From: Deinococcus sp. Leaf326
GTDB lineage: Bacteria; Deinococcota; Deinococci; Deinococcales; Deinococcaceae
Direction of reading: 5' to 3'
Assembly (NCBI RefSeq): GCF_001424185.1
Contig: NZ_LMOM01000076.1
Location: 147,060-211,059 of the forward strand
DNA: 64,000 nt
Below are positions 9,286 to 20,374 of this stretch, one piece after another. Position 1 is the first letter of the stretch. Every line of letters starts with the position of its first letter. Made by a program: the position numbers and the translations under genes. Below the pieces are notes generated by a model. It did not search any database and was not told where the DNA came from. It saw nothing but the letters and a program-made list of their open reading frames with translations.

Positions 9286-9826
9286 TTGCCGCCTCGATAT
9301 CGTTGTCGGTTCCCAGGGCCTTCTTGAAACTGCTCGTGCCCAGGCTCAGCTTTTCACGTACGAGGCTGTACGGACCATGTTCGCGGGCCGTCTCGAGACA
9401 CACGTAGTAGTCGCCTTGGGCAAGCAGGGTGCCCTTGTCGTTCTTGCCGTCCCAGGCGACGGCGTACGAGCCAGGGTTGCGGGTGGCGCTGCTCACGGTC
9501 GAAACCAGGTCGCCGTTGTCGCGGATCCAGCGCCGCAGTTCTGCCAGCCACCGGGGGTTCTGGCGGCCCTGCGAGACCCAGACCGTCAGATTCCGGACGG
9601 TCTTGCCTGCCGGGTCTTCGATCCAGACCGCGACGTAGGGCCGCTTGACCCGGCCGGTGGCCTGGGTCGCCACCGTGAACTGGATATTCAGTGCCATGCC
9701 CGCGGTCCAGGGCTTGACCGTGGCGGCGCCGGCTAGGGCTCCGGGAAGCACCTGGGAAGAGAGGAGGGCTGCCGTGGCGGCGGCCAGTTTACCGATGAAG
9801 CTGCGGCGGGTTTCAGGTCGTGTCAT
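9263..9826 (-). CDS. DUF2271 exported protein (Tat signal)
   Basis: 187 residues with a twin-arginine signal (RRSFIGK, then a hydrophobic stretch ending near residue 33). The mature part (MALNIQFTVATQ, RPYVAVWIEDPAGKTVRNLTVWV, SYAVAWDGKNDKGTLLAQGDYYV) is the immunoglobulin-like fold of DUF2271. Such proteins accompany PepSY-TM proteins and ApbE flavinyltransferases and probably act as periplasmic subunits of a redox system. AGGAG upstream fits the ATG at 9826. Confidence 0.85.
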   Translation of the reverse strand: MTRPETRRSFIGKLAAATAALLSSQVLPGALAGAATVKPWTAGMALNIQFTVATQATGRVKRPYVAVWIEDPAGKTVRNLTVWVSQGRQNPRWLAELRRWIRDNGDLVSTVSSATRNPGSYAVAWDGKNDKGTLLAQGDYYVCLETAREHGPYSLVREKLSLGTSSFKKALGTDNDIEAASVSFGRA

Positions 9827-9874
9827 GGGCTGGGTCTCCTAATCAGAGAATGCGCGTCAAGTGTTGAACGGACG

Positions 9875-10828
9875 TTAAAAGACGGGGCCGGTGGGCCAGG
9901 TGGCACTGCGGTGGATCTGGCGGTCGGCAGTAAAGATCAGGGCGGCGGCCTGCGGGAACCCGGCGATCAGGTTCAGGCCGGGGCCGGGTCCCAGAACGCT
10001 CAGGGCGGTCGCAAGGGCGTCGGCGGTCGCGCACTCAGGCGCCATGACCGTGACCCCAGGAACCGTCTCGACCGGCCAGCCCGTCCTGGGGTCCAGAACA
10101 TGCGAGTAGTGCCGGCCCCCGATGTCATACCCCCGGTGCGCCTGACCACTCGTCGCCAGGGCGGCGCCGCATACCCGGACCTGCGTACTGGCAGGTGCGT
10201 CGTCGCGGGAAGTCCAGGGGTCGGCGACAGCGACCGTCACGCCGGCCGGGCCGGCTGCCCGCAGGTCTCCACCCGCGTTGACGAGAACGGTCTCGACCCC
10301 CGGCTGCCCGGCCGCCTCTTCGACCATGCGGTCGACGATGAAACCCTTGGCCAGTGCGTTCAGTCCCAGCGGATAGCGGGCGTGCAGCGTCACCATGCCG
10401 TCACCGTGCCAGGTCCAGGGCGCCGCCTGGAGGGTCTCTACCAGGGCGTCAAGTTCAGCTGGGTCAGGGAGGCGGCCTGCCTGGGCGGCGGTCTGCCACA
10501 CGCTCCCCAGCGCGTCGGCCCCGGGGTGAAAGGCGTTTCCGGTCAGCTGACGCCACGAATCGGCGAGCGCCAGGACCGTGCCGAGTTCCGGGCTGATCCG
10601 GGTCGGCTCGCCCGGCCTGTCCCCCCAGCGCCTGAGTTCGCTCTCAGGATCGAAACGGTTGAACAGGGCGCTGAGGCGCCCGAGTTCCGCGAGGGCCCGC
10701 TGCTCGGCCGCTTCCGCCTCCACGCGGCCGCGTGCCGTGACCTGGAGTTCCACCTGCGTTCCCAGCAGGCGCTCGTAGGTGCTGTGAAGGTGGTAGGACC
10801 TTCGGAAGAGGGCGGACAGACGGGGCAC
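9875..10828 (-). CDS. apbE: FAD:protein FMN transferase (ApbE)
   Basis: 317 residues. ApbE attaches FMN covalently to threonine of target proteins using FAD and Mg2+. The motifs LNALAKGFIVD, NAGGDLRA, YSHVLDPRTGWP and ATADALATALSVLG are all present in order. The start is a GTG. No signal peptide is visible although many ApbE proteins are exported. It is the first gene of the operon with the DUF2271 and PepSY-TM genes (48-bp gap). Neither downstream protein has an obvious ApbE acceptor motif of the SGAT type, so the flavinylated target may be elsewhere. Confidence 0.92.
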   Translation of the reverse strand: MPRLSALFRRSYHLHSTYERLLGTQVELQVTARGRVEAEAAEQRALAELGRLSALFNRFDPESELRRWGDRPGEPTRISPELGTVLALADSWRQLTGNAFHPGADALGSVWQTAAQAGRLPDPAELDALVETLQAAPWTWHGDGMVTLHARYPLGLNALAKGFIVDRMVEEAAGQPGVETVLVNAGGDLRAAGPAGVTVAVADPWTSRDDAPASTQVRVCGAALATSGQAHRGYDIGGRHYSHVLDPRTGWPVETVPGVTVMAPECATADALATALSVLGPGPGLNLIAGFPQAAALIFTADRQIHRSATWPTGPVF

Positions 10829-11003
10829 AGGCGGAAGTATGGCGGGGCCGGATCAAGGTTTGACGAAGGAGACTGGGCGGCTCAGGGATCAGGAAGGAAT
10901 GGAGCGCTGGTGGCCGGACGACCTCTGCCCCCTGGCCGGCTCGGGCTACTGGTGCCTATACGGGCTTCTCCCGGACGAGCTGGACCCAGGTGGCTGTCCA
11001 GCA

Positions 11004-13390
<2,387 letters not shown>

Positions 13391-13394
<4 letters not shown>

Positions 13395-13579
13395 GAGTTC
13401 TCTAGGTGGAGTTGTTCGATGACCTGCTCGCGCGTCCGGTCCGACCGGGCGACACCGATGACCGGTCGCTCCAGCACACCGCGCGCGGTCAGGTCCCGCG
13501 GGGCGAGAAAGATCTGCCCGTAAGCAAGGTCGTCCGTCGCCCCGAAAAAGATCAGGGCAGCTGGTGGAAGCTGCGTCAT
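13391..13579 (-). pseudogene. N-terminal remnant of glucose-6-phosphate 1-dehydrogenase
   Basis: The 62-residue product (LPPAALIFFGATDDLAYGQIF, then TARGVLERPVIGVARS and TREQVIE) aligns with the first 60 or so residues of G6PDH, where the NADP-binding motif is normally GATGDLA followed by RKLFPAL. Here it reads GATDDLAYGQIFLAP, with a key Gly and the RK pair lost, and the remaining 400-plus residues are missing. ATG at 13579 fits the family start; an upstream in-frame start at 13621 is possible. Its stop overlaps the GH15 start (GTGA), so translation of the fragment could still couple to glucoamylase expression. Confidence 0.75.
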
Positions 13580-13762
13580 GGAGGCATCATTTGCCGGAGG
13601 GGTCAACGCCACATGGAACACGGACAGTTTGTCTGAACGACAGAGACAGCCGTCACCGACCTGGGCAACTCGCCGGCAGCACGGAACGTCCTGGCCTGCG
13701 CGGCCTCCGCCGGCCCCGAGGTAGGGGAGGACAGGCCTGTCCCTGTGTAGGGCGGGCCGCCT

Positions 13763-15424
13763 TTATCTCGCACCCTGCGCGATGGCCCGTCCTGCGGTGC
13801 GCCCGGTGAAGATGCATCCTCCCAGAAAGGTGCCCTCCAGCGCACGGTACCCGTGCATGCCGCCCCCGCCGAAGCCCGTCACCTCTCCTGCGGCGTACAG
13901 GCCCGGCAGGGGCTGACCGTCGTGGGCCAACACCCGGCCGTCCAGGTCCGTTTCCAGGCCGCCCAGCGACTTCCGGGTCAGGATGTTGAGCTTCACGGCA
14001 ATCAGGGGGCCGTCCTCCGGCCTGAGGATGGGCGCAGGTTTCGCCACCCGGACCAGCCGCTCGCTCAGGATGCTCCGGGCATTCCGGATCACAGCGAGTT
14101 GTGGGTCCTTCCCGGCGGAGTTCCGCGTCTGAAGGTCACGGTCGTGCACCTCCTGCGCCACAGCTGCATAGTCCACGAGGTCGTCGCCGATCAGCCGGTT
14201 CATGCCTGCCACAAGGTCCCGCAGGTTGTCGCGGACCACGAAGTCGGCGCCCTGGTTCATGAACGCCTGCACGGGGGCCTGGACCGCCTTCCCCGCGCGG
14301 GCCAGGGTGAGCCGGATATTCCTGCCGGTGAGGTCTGGGTTCTGTTCCGAGCCGGAGAGGGCGAACTCCCGCTTGATGATGGCCCGGTTGAGCAGGAACC
14401 AGGTGTGGGGATAGCCATGGGTGGTGATGTGCCGCAGGGTATCCAGACTGCTCGCCCCCGGGATATGCGGAAAGGGCAGCCTCCTGCCGGTGGGGTCGAG
14501 CCACAGACTGCTGGGGCCGGGCAGGATACGGATACCGTGCCCCGGCCACACCGGATTCCAGTTGCGCAGGCCCTCGGTGTAGTGCCACATGCGGTCGGCG
14601 TTGACGAGGCTGGCGCCGGCTTCTCTCACGACCTCCTGCAGGGCGCCGTCCACATGCTGCGGCACGCCGGACACCATGAAGGCCGGGGCCGGGCCCAGCC
14701 GCTGGACGGGCCAGTATTTGCGCACGAGGTCATGGTTGCCGCCAAGGCCGCCGGAGGTGATCAGGACCGCCTGAGCATTCAGGCTGAAGTCGCCCACCAC
14801 GACGCGCGAGCTGCGCGCGCCCCGGTCCACGCCTGAGGCTTCCAGCACGTCGCCGTGAACGCCGTGCACCGTTCCGTTCGTGACATTCAGGCCGCGGACC
14901 CGGCGGCGGAACAGCAGCTGAAGGCGTTCTGCACGCTCATGCTCACGCACACGCCGCACGAAAGGCTCCAGTACGCCGGGGCCGGTGCCCCAGGTGATGT
15001 GAAAACGCGGCACGCTGTTGCCGGGCATCCCGGCGCCCGCGCCGCCCCTCTCGGCCCAGCCGGCCGCCGGGAACCACCGCATCCCCTGGGCGTGCAGCCA
15101 CGCCCGCTTCTCGCCAGCCGCAAAATCGATATAGGCCTCGGCCCATCTGCGGGGCCAGTGGTCCTCGGGTCGGTCGAAGGCCGCAGTCGTCATCCAGTCC
15201 CGCAGAGCCAATTCACGGGAGTCGCGGATGCCCAGGCGGCGCTGCTCCGGGCTGTCCACGAAAAACAGGCCGCCGAAGGACCAGAAGGCCTGGCCGCCGA
15301 GGTTCTGTTCGCCCTCCTGATCGAGCACCAGCACGCGTTTCCCGGCGTCGGCCAGTTCGGCCGCGGCGACGAGTCCGGCGAGACCTGCTCCAACCACGAT
15401 CACATCCGCATCCAGTGTGGGCAT
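13763..15424 (-). CDS. FAD-dependent oxidoreductase (FAD-binding dehydrogenase, KsdD/fumarate-reductase flavoprotein type)
   Basis: 553 residues. The N-terminal DVIVVGAGLAGLVAAAELA (GxGxxG) with the following VLVLDQE acidic end binds FAD; GGQAFWSFGG and a C-terminal LPGLYAAGEVTGFGGGGMHG close the cofactor site. It resembles predicted FAD-binding dehydrogenases related to 3-ketosteroid dehydrogenases; the substrate is unknown. ATG at 15424 is chosen because the motif normally begins about 5-8 residues from the start; an upstream frame to 15559 looks non-coding. It lies 197 bp downstream of the ABC permease pair on the same strand and may belong to that transcription unit. Confidence 0.85.
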   Translation of the reverse strand: MPTLDADVIVVGAGLAGLVAAAELADAGKRVLVLDQEGEQNLGGQAFWSFGGLFFVDSPEQRRLGIRDSRELALRDWMTTAAFDRPEDHWPRRWAEAYIDFAAGEKRAWLHAQGMRWFPAAGWAERGGAGAGMPGNSVPRFHITWGTGPGVLEPFVRRVREHERAERLQLLFRRRVRGLNVTNGTVHGVHGDVLEASGVDRGARSSRVVVGDFSLNAQAVLITSGGLGGNHDLVRKYWPVQRLGPAPAFMVSGVPQHVDGALQEVVREAGASLVNADRMWHYTEGLRNWNPVWPGHGIRILPGPSSLWLDPTGRRLPFPHIPGASSLDTLRHITTHGYPHTWFLLNRAIIKREFALSGSEQNPDLTGRNIRLTLARAGKAVQAPVQAFMNQGADFVVRDNLRDLVAGMNRLIGDDLVDYAAVAQEVHDRDLQTRNSAGKDPQLAVIRNARSILSERLVRVAKPAPILRPEDGPLIAVKLNILTRKSLGGLETDLDGRVLAHDGQPLPGLYAAGEVTGFGGGGMHGYRALEGTFLGGCIFTGRTAGRAIAQGAR

Positions 15425-15621
15425 AAGGTAGGGCCAGGGTAGAGCACCCGCGGTGGGGAAGGGCGTCAGCGGGAAGGGCGCACAACTCAGGAAACTGGCG
15501 ACGAGGGCCGGGGTGCCGGGCCAGAGGGGAGCAACCGGCCGGTGACACCGCTTTTGCACGTTCCGAGTGCCGTGGTCCCGACAGGCCAGGGAAGAGGTCC
15601 AGGGCTCCCCGGGAGCGGCGC

Positions 15622-16509
15622 TCAGCCCCGGCGGCGGTAGGCCGCCGTGCGGGGATCGAGCGCGTCGCGCAGGGCGTCACCCAACAGGTTGAAGCTCAGG
15701 ACGGTCAGCGCGATCATCATTCCCGGAAACACGGCCAGCCACCACGCGTCCGGCAGGAAGCTGCGGGCGCCGGATAGCATCTCGCCCCAGTCGCTGGTGG
15801 GGGGCTGGACTCCCAGACCCAGGAAGCTGAGACCGGCGGTCGAGAGGATGGAGGTTCCCACACTGATGGTCGCCTGAACGACCAGTGGACTGGCCATGCC
15901 GGGCAGCAGGTGACGGAACACGATGCGGCCCGGCCGCGCCCCCAGGGCGCCGGCCGCCTCGACGAATTCGCTGGATTTCAGGTTCAACACCTCGGCCCGC
16001 GCCAGACGGGCGAAGGTCGGGATCAGGCCCACCCCGATGGCAATGACCGCGTTGCTGAATCCGGGCCCCAGCGTACCGATGATCGCCATGGCCAGCAGCA
16101 GGCCGGGAAAGGCCAGCAGGATGTCCATGATCCGCATGAGCAGTCGGTCGGTCGTCCGGCCGACGTAGCCGGCCACAGTGCCGATCACGGTGCCGATCCC
16201 CAGGCCGATCAGGACCGGCAGCAGCCCGGCCAGCAGGCTGACCCGGCCGCCGTACAGGACGCGGGTCAGCACGCTGCGGCCGAAAGCGTCGGTTCCCATG
16301 GGATGCTGGGCACTAGGGGGCTGCAGGCGGTTGAGCCAGCTCTGCGCGTTCGGGGCCTCCGGAGCCAGGACCGGCGCGAACGCCGCAGCCAGCGCCAGCA
16401 GAAGCAACAGTCCGGCGCCCACGCGCGCGCCCGGCCGGCTCAGCAGCCTTGACCGGAAGGTGCGCTGCGGCGAGCGGCCGTGGGCCGCAGTCAGGGGCAC
16501 CCTAGTCAT
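15622..16509 (-). CDS. Peptide/nickel-type ABC transporter permease (DppC family)
   Basis: 295 residues with about six membrane helices. The early segment AQSWLNRLQPPSAQHPMGTDAFGRSVLTRVLYGGRVSL is the classic DppC/OppC signature and the EAAGALGARPGRIVFRHLLP loop is the EAA motif that docks to an ATPase. Its start overlaps the end of the DppB-type gene by 8 bp. No ATPase genes are found in this unit, so it must use an ATPase encoded elsewhere. Confidence 0.9.
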   Translation of the reverse strand: MTRVPLTAAHGRSPQRTFRSRLLSRPGARVGAGLLLLLALAAAFAPVLAPEAPNAQSWLNRLQPPSAQHPMGTDAFGRSVLTRVLYGGRVSLLAGLLPVLIGLGIGTVIGTVAGYVGRTTDRLLMRIMDILLAFPGLLLAMAIIGTLGPGFSNAVIAIGVGLIPTFARLARAEVLNLKSSEFVEAAGALGARPGRIVFRHLLPGMASPLVVQATISVGTSILSTAGLSFLGLGVQPPTSDWGEMLSGARSFLPDAWWLAVFPGMMIALTVLSFNLLGDALRDALDPRTAAYRRRG

Positions 16510-17425
16510 ACTGGACCCGTGGATTCAGAACGCCGTACAGCATGTCGACCACCAGATTGACCACGGTGAACACGGCAGCGGAAAAGACCACTACGCCCTG
16601 AACGAGTGGAATGTCGCGGCTGGTCACCGCGTCCAGGGTCAGCCGCCCCAGGCCCGGCCACGCGAAGATGGACTCGGTGATCACCGCGCCCCCCAACAGG
16701 CCGCCGAACTCCAGCCCGATGACGGTCAGGACCGGCACCAGGGCGTTGCGCAGGGCGTGGCGCAGCACATGGAGGGGAGGCAGCCCCTTGGCGCGGGCCG
16801 TGCGCACATAGTCCTGCGGCAGGGCGTCGAGGAGACTCGCGCGCATCATCCGGATCTGGATGGCCACCGATCCGAAGGCCAGGGTCAGCGCCGGCAGGAC
16901 GAGGTGGGCCAGCGTACCGCTGCCGCTGGGAGGCAGCCAGCGCAGTTGGAGCGCGAAGAGGGTCATCGCCAGAATGGCGAACCAGAAGCTGGGAATCGAG
17001 ACGCCCAGCAGCGAGATGCTGGTGATGACCGTGTCCCACAGCGTATGCCGGCGTAGCGCGGCCACGGTACCGAGGGGCAGGGCCACCAGGACCGAGAGGC
17101 CCAGGGCCAGCACCGTGAGCTGCAGGGTATAGGGAAAGCGCTGGAGGATCTCGGTCAGGACCGGGGTCTGCGTCTTGAGCGATAGGAGCTGCCCGGTCAC
17201 GAAATCACTCAGAAAACGGGCGTACTGCGTGAGCCACGGGTCGTTGAAGCCGTACGCCTGCCGGAGCTGATCGAGCTGCGCCGAGGAGACGCCCTGGGCG
17301 TCTTCGCCCAGCAGGGCCACGACCGGGTCGCCCGGCACCAGTTTGAGCAGCAAAAAGACCAGGACCGTGACGCCCAGCAGGACGGGCACGGTTCCCAGGA
17401 GCCGCCTCGAGAAATACAGAACCAT
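16502..17425 (-). CDS. Peptide/nickel-type ABC transporter permease (DppB family)
   Basis: 307 residues. The start MVLYFSRRLLGTVPVLLGV and LVPGDPVVALLGEDA are typical of DppB/OppB; the EAA loop is YVRTARAKGLPPLHVLRHALRN. Six helices are visible. The ATG at 17425 is chosen over an in-frame extension to 17614 because the extension overlaps the binding-protein gene and has no membrane or family features. It sits 149 bp after the binding-protein gene. Confidence 0.9.
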   Translation of the reverse strand: MVLYFSRRLLGTVPVLLGVTVLVFLLLKLVPGDPVVALLGEDAQGVSSAQLDQLRQAYGFNDPWLTQYARFLSDFVTGQLLSLKTQTPVLTEILQRFPYTLQLTVLALGLSVLVALPLGTVAALRRHTLWDTVITSISLLGVSIPSFWFAILAMTLFALQLRWLPPSGSGTLAHLVLPALTLAFGSVAIQIRMMRASLLDALPQDYVRTARAKGLPPLHVLRHALRNALVPVLTVIGLEFGGLLGGAVITESIFAWPGLGRLTLDAVTSRDIPLVQGVVVFSAAVFTVVNLVVDMLYGVLNPRVQYD

Positions 17426-17574
17426 CTGTTGTCCGTTCACCAGGGCGCAGCAGGCCGTGGATTTCAGCAGGAGGACGAACTTCCGGTGGCCTGGCAGCAA
17501 AGCCGCCGTTCCACCGGAAGGAAACTCGGAGAGTGTCGGCAGCTCCGGCCGTGGCCGGGCCGCGACCGGCAGGC

Positions 17575-19083
17575 TCACTTCAAGGTGGCCTTGCTGAGAT
17601 CCAGGTTGATCCACGAGTAGCGCCAGTCTTCGCCCTGGAGGCGGTTGGTCTTGGCGTAGGTGGTCAGGGGGTGATACAGCGTGAGCCAGGGAACGTCGCG
17701 GGCAATCTGCTGCTGGGCGTCCTGGTACAGGTCCAGCCGCCTGGCCTGGTCGTTGCTGCGCCGGGCGTCGAGCAGCAGCTTGTCCACCTTGACGTTCTTG
17801 TAGAAGGCCCAGTTGTTGGCCGGGATCTCCTTGCTGCTGAACAGGGCGTACAGGGCGTAGTCGGCGTCCAGCGTGACGGTCCCCCAGCTTCCGATGAACA
17901 GCTCCGCGTGGTTGGGCTTTTTCATGTTGGCGGTGTAGGTGCCGTAGTCGGTGATCTGCACGGCCGCGTTCAGTCCCAGCTGCTGCAGGGAAAACTGCAC
18001 CGCCTCGGCGAGCTGACGGGTTTCGGCTCCCTCGTAGGTGGCGAGGGTGACCCTGGTGCCGGGTTTGACCCCGGCCTGCTGCAGCAGTTTGCGCGCCGCC
18101 GCGAGGTCGTAGGAGACGCCCGGCAAATTCTTTCCGGCGCCGTAGACCGTGGGGGGAATGGGTGCGTTCGCCTTGACGGCCAGCCCCTGCCGCAGGACGC
18201 TCACGATGGCGTCGCGGTCCACGGCCTGCGAGATGGCCTGACGCACGCGGACATTCTTGGTGACGCCGCTCTGGGTGTTGAACCCCAGGTAGGTGCTGCC
18301 CCAGCCGAGCTTCTTGAACACCGTGAGGTCCTTGTTGGCGTCCAGATCCTTGTAATTCTCCGGGGGTACGGCCGTGATGAGATCCACCCGGCCGGTCCGG
18401 AGCTCGACCACCTGCGTGCCCACATCCGGAATGATGCGGAAGACGAGCCGGGGAATATTGACCTTGCCGCCCCAGTAGCCGGGGTTGGCGGCCAGCTCGA
18501 TCTGGTTGCCCGCGTTCCAGCGGCTGAATTTGAAGGGTCCCGTGCCAACCGGCTGGCGACCGAAGTCCTTGCCGCTCGCGCGCGCTGCGGTAGGCGAGAC
18601 GATGGCCGTCACCGGGTGCGTGAGGTGCGCGAGCAACGGCGCGAAGGGATCGGCAGTAACGAACTCGACGGTGTCCTCGTCAATGACGCGGACGGTCTTG
18701 ATCATGCTCAGGACGTAGGCGCCCGCCGCCTTGTTCTCGGGGTTGATCAGGCGCTCGACCGAATACTTGACGGCCTGGGCGTTGAAGGGCGTGCCGTCCT
18801 GAAACTTGACGTTGCGCCGCAGCTCGAAGCGCCAGGTGGTCGGGTTGACGCGCTTCCAGCTCGTGGCGAGACGGGGCTTGATGGAGCCGTCGTCCTCACG
18901 GGTCAGGAGGCTGTCGTAGATGTGGTTCGTGATGCCGAAGGCCAGGCCGCTGAAGGTCAGGTTGGGATCGAGGGTCGGCGCGTCGCCGGACGTGGCGATG
19001 GTCAGGGTGCTGCCCTGGGCGGCGGCAGTCAGGACACTGGAGGTCAGAACAGCCAGGGCTGCGGCGCGGAGAAGAGAAGACAT
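17575..19083 (-). CDS. ABC transporter substrate-binding protein, family 5 (SBP_bac_5)
   Basis: 502 residues with a signal peptide (about 1-24). TLTIATSGDAPTLDPNLT, HIYDSLL, DGTPFNAQAVKYSVERL and VGTGPFKFSRW are the usual landmarks of periplasmic binding proteins for peptides, nickel or other small solutes; ligand identity cannot be read. It heads the operon with the DppB- and DppC-type permeases. AAGGTGG precedes the ATG. A perfect inverted repeat at 19096-19118 overlaps the promoter region. Confidence 0.9.
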   Translation of the reverse strand: MSSLLRAAALAVLTSSVLTAAAQGSTLTIATSGDAPTLDPNLTFSGLAFGITNHIYDSLLTREDDGSIKPRLATSWKRVNPTTWRFELRRNVKFQDGTPFNAQAVKYSVERLINPENKAAGAYVLSMIKTVRVIDEDTVEFVTADPFAPLLAHLTHPVTAIVSPTAARASGKDFGRQPVGTGPFKFSRWNAGNQIELAANPGYWGGKVNIPRLVFRIIPDVGTQVVELRTGRVDLITAVPPENYKDLDANKDLTVFKKLGWGSTYLGFNTQSGVTKNVRVRQAISQAVDRDAIVSVLRQGLAVKANAPIPPTVYGAGKNLPGVSYDLAAARKLLQQAGVKPGTRVTLATYEGAETRQLAEAVQFSLQQLGLNAAVQITDYGTYTANMKKPNHAELFIGSWGTVTLDADYALYALFSSKEIPANNWAFYKNVKVDKLLLDARRSNDQARRLDLYQDAQQQIARDVPWLTLYHPLTTYAKTNRLQGEDWRYSWINLDLSKATLK

Positions 19084-19095
19084 AGGGCACCACCT

Positions 19096-19118
19096 TAGTT
19101 GATTAGTTTTATCAACTA
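19096..19118. promoter_or_regulatory. Operator-like inverted repeat upstream of the ABC importer operon
   Basis: TAGTTGAT and ATCAACTA are perfect 8-bp arms around a 7-nt AT-rich centre, 13 nt upstream of the binding-protein ATG. The centre supplies a -10-like TAAAAC on the minus strand, so a bound regulator would block transcription. The form suits a dimeric winged-helix regulator such as MarR, but no regulator gene is adjacent. Confidence 0.6.
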
Positions 19119-19335
19119 CCTCACCCCTCCAGACAACTTCAGGCGAGAACGCGGCCTGGGTTCTGGCCTGGGGGCCTGAATGTCGGGGAGGGCCCCTGCT
19201 CGGAAGGCCAGAAGTCGCAGTGACCTGTCGGAGACGCAGGCGGCTTGTGGGGGCTGACGCCCGGCCACGTTGTCAGGTCGCAGCCGGTCACATCGGTCGG
19301 CCTCCTGAGCCGGGGAAGTGGGCAAGAATGGCCCC

Positions 19336-20268
19336 ATGCCAAGTGAATTCATCCAGCCGACGCCGGTCCTGCCCCTGTCTCCCGACGGCTTCAGCGTCGT
19401 GCTGCTGGGCACGGGCACTCCGCGCGCCTACCCCGGCGCCGCCAAGCCGGCCGTGGCGGTCGCTGCGGGGGGTCAGGTGCTGCTGTTCGACTGCGGCAGC
19501 GACACGACCCGGCAGCTCATTGCCTCGGGCCTCATGCCGCAGCGGGTGCGGGACGTGTTCTTCACGCATCACCACTACGACCACAACGCCGGGTTTCCGG
19601 ACCTCTTCATCAGCAGCTGGCGGACCCATGTCGGGATCATCGCGGGGCGTAGCCGGGCCATGCGCGTCTACGGGCCCAGCCGCACCCGCGAGATCATCGG
19701 CGCGTTCCACGGCGCCCTGGCTTACGACATCGGGTTGCGGGTGGCGTACAACAGGTCCGAGGTCGGGGGCGGGCAGGTGGAGTACGCCGAGAGCAACGCC
19801 GGGGTGGTGTTCGACGAGGGCGGGGTGCGGGTCACGGCCTTTGAGGTCGACCACCGCCCGGTCGAGCCGGCACTGGGCTACCTCGTCGAGTTCGGGGGAA
19901 AGCGGGTCGTCATTAGCGGGGATACCCGCCCCATGCCGAGCACGGTGGCGCACGCGCGGGGTGCCGACCTGCTTGTTCACGACGCCTACAACGCGGCCTG
20001 GCTGGCCGAGATCGCCCAGGAGAATCCGGACCTGGCGGTGCAAGTCAACAACCCGGCGAAGTACCACACGACCACGCTGGAAGCCGCGCAGATGGCGCAG
20101 GAGGCGGGGGCCAGACACCTCGTCCTGACCCACCACATCCCGGTGCCCCGGGCCACGCCGGAAGCCGAGGCCGCCTATACCCAGGGAATGGCGGCCCTCT
20201 ACTCGGGCCGGATTACAGTTGGCCGCGATCTCATGCGCTTCGACCTGATCTCGCCTGCCGGAACCTGA
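19336..20268 (+). CDS. MBL-fold metallo-hydrolase (RNase Z/arylsulfatase-like)
   Basis: 310 residues. VVLLGTGTPRAYPGAAKPAVAV and the metal motif HHHYDHNAGF (H78, H80, D82, H83) identify a metallo-beta-lactamase fold of the RNase Z/arylsulfatase-like branch; later LVHDAYN and LVLTHHIP supply further ligands. It is probably a cytoplasmic hydrolase with unknown substrate rather than true tRNase Z. ATG at 19336 is preferred to an upstream in-frame GTG at 19318. Confidence 0.85.
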   Translation: MPSEFIQPTPVLPLSPDGFSVVLLGTGTPRAYPGAAKPAVAVAAGGQVLLFDCGSDTTRQLIASGLMPQRVRDVFFTHHHYDHNAGFPDLFISSWRTHVGIIAGRSRAMRVYGPSRTREIIGAFHGALAYDIGLRVAYNRSEVGGGQVEYAESNAGVVFDEGGVRVTAFEVDHRPVEPALGYLVEFGGKRVVISGDTRPMPSTVAHARGADLLVHDAYNAAWLAEIAQENPDLAVQVNNPAKYHTTTLEAAQMAQEAGARHLVLTHHIPVPRATPEAEAAYTQGMAALYSGRITVGRDLMRFDLISPAGT

Positions 20269-20374
20269 GTGGCGACGGGCGCCCGGTCCCGGACTCCGGT
20301 CGGGCGTGCCCTGGTCAGCTCGGGGCCGACGATGGGCCACCCGTCTTCGTGCCGGAACCCGCCACAATGACGGC

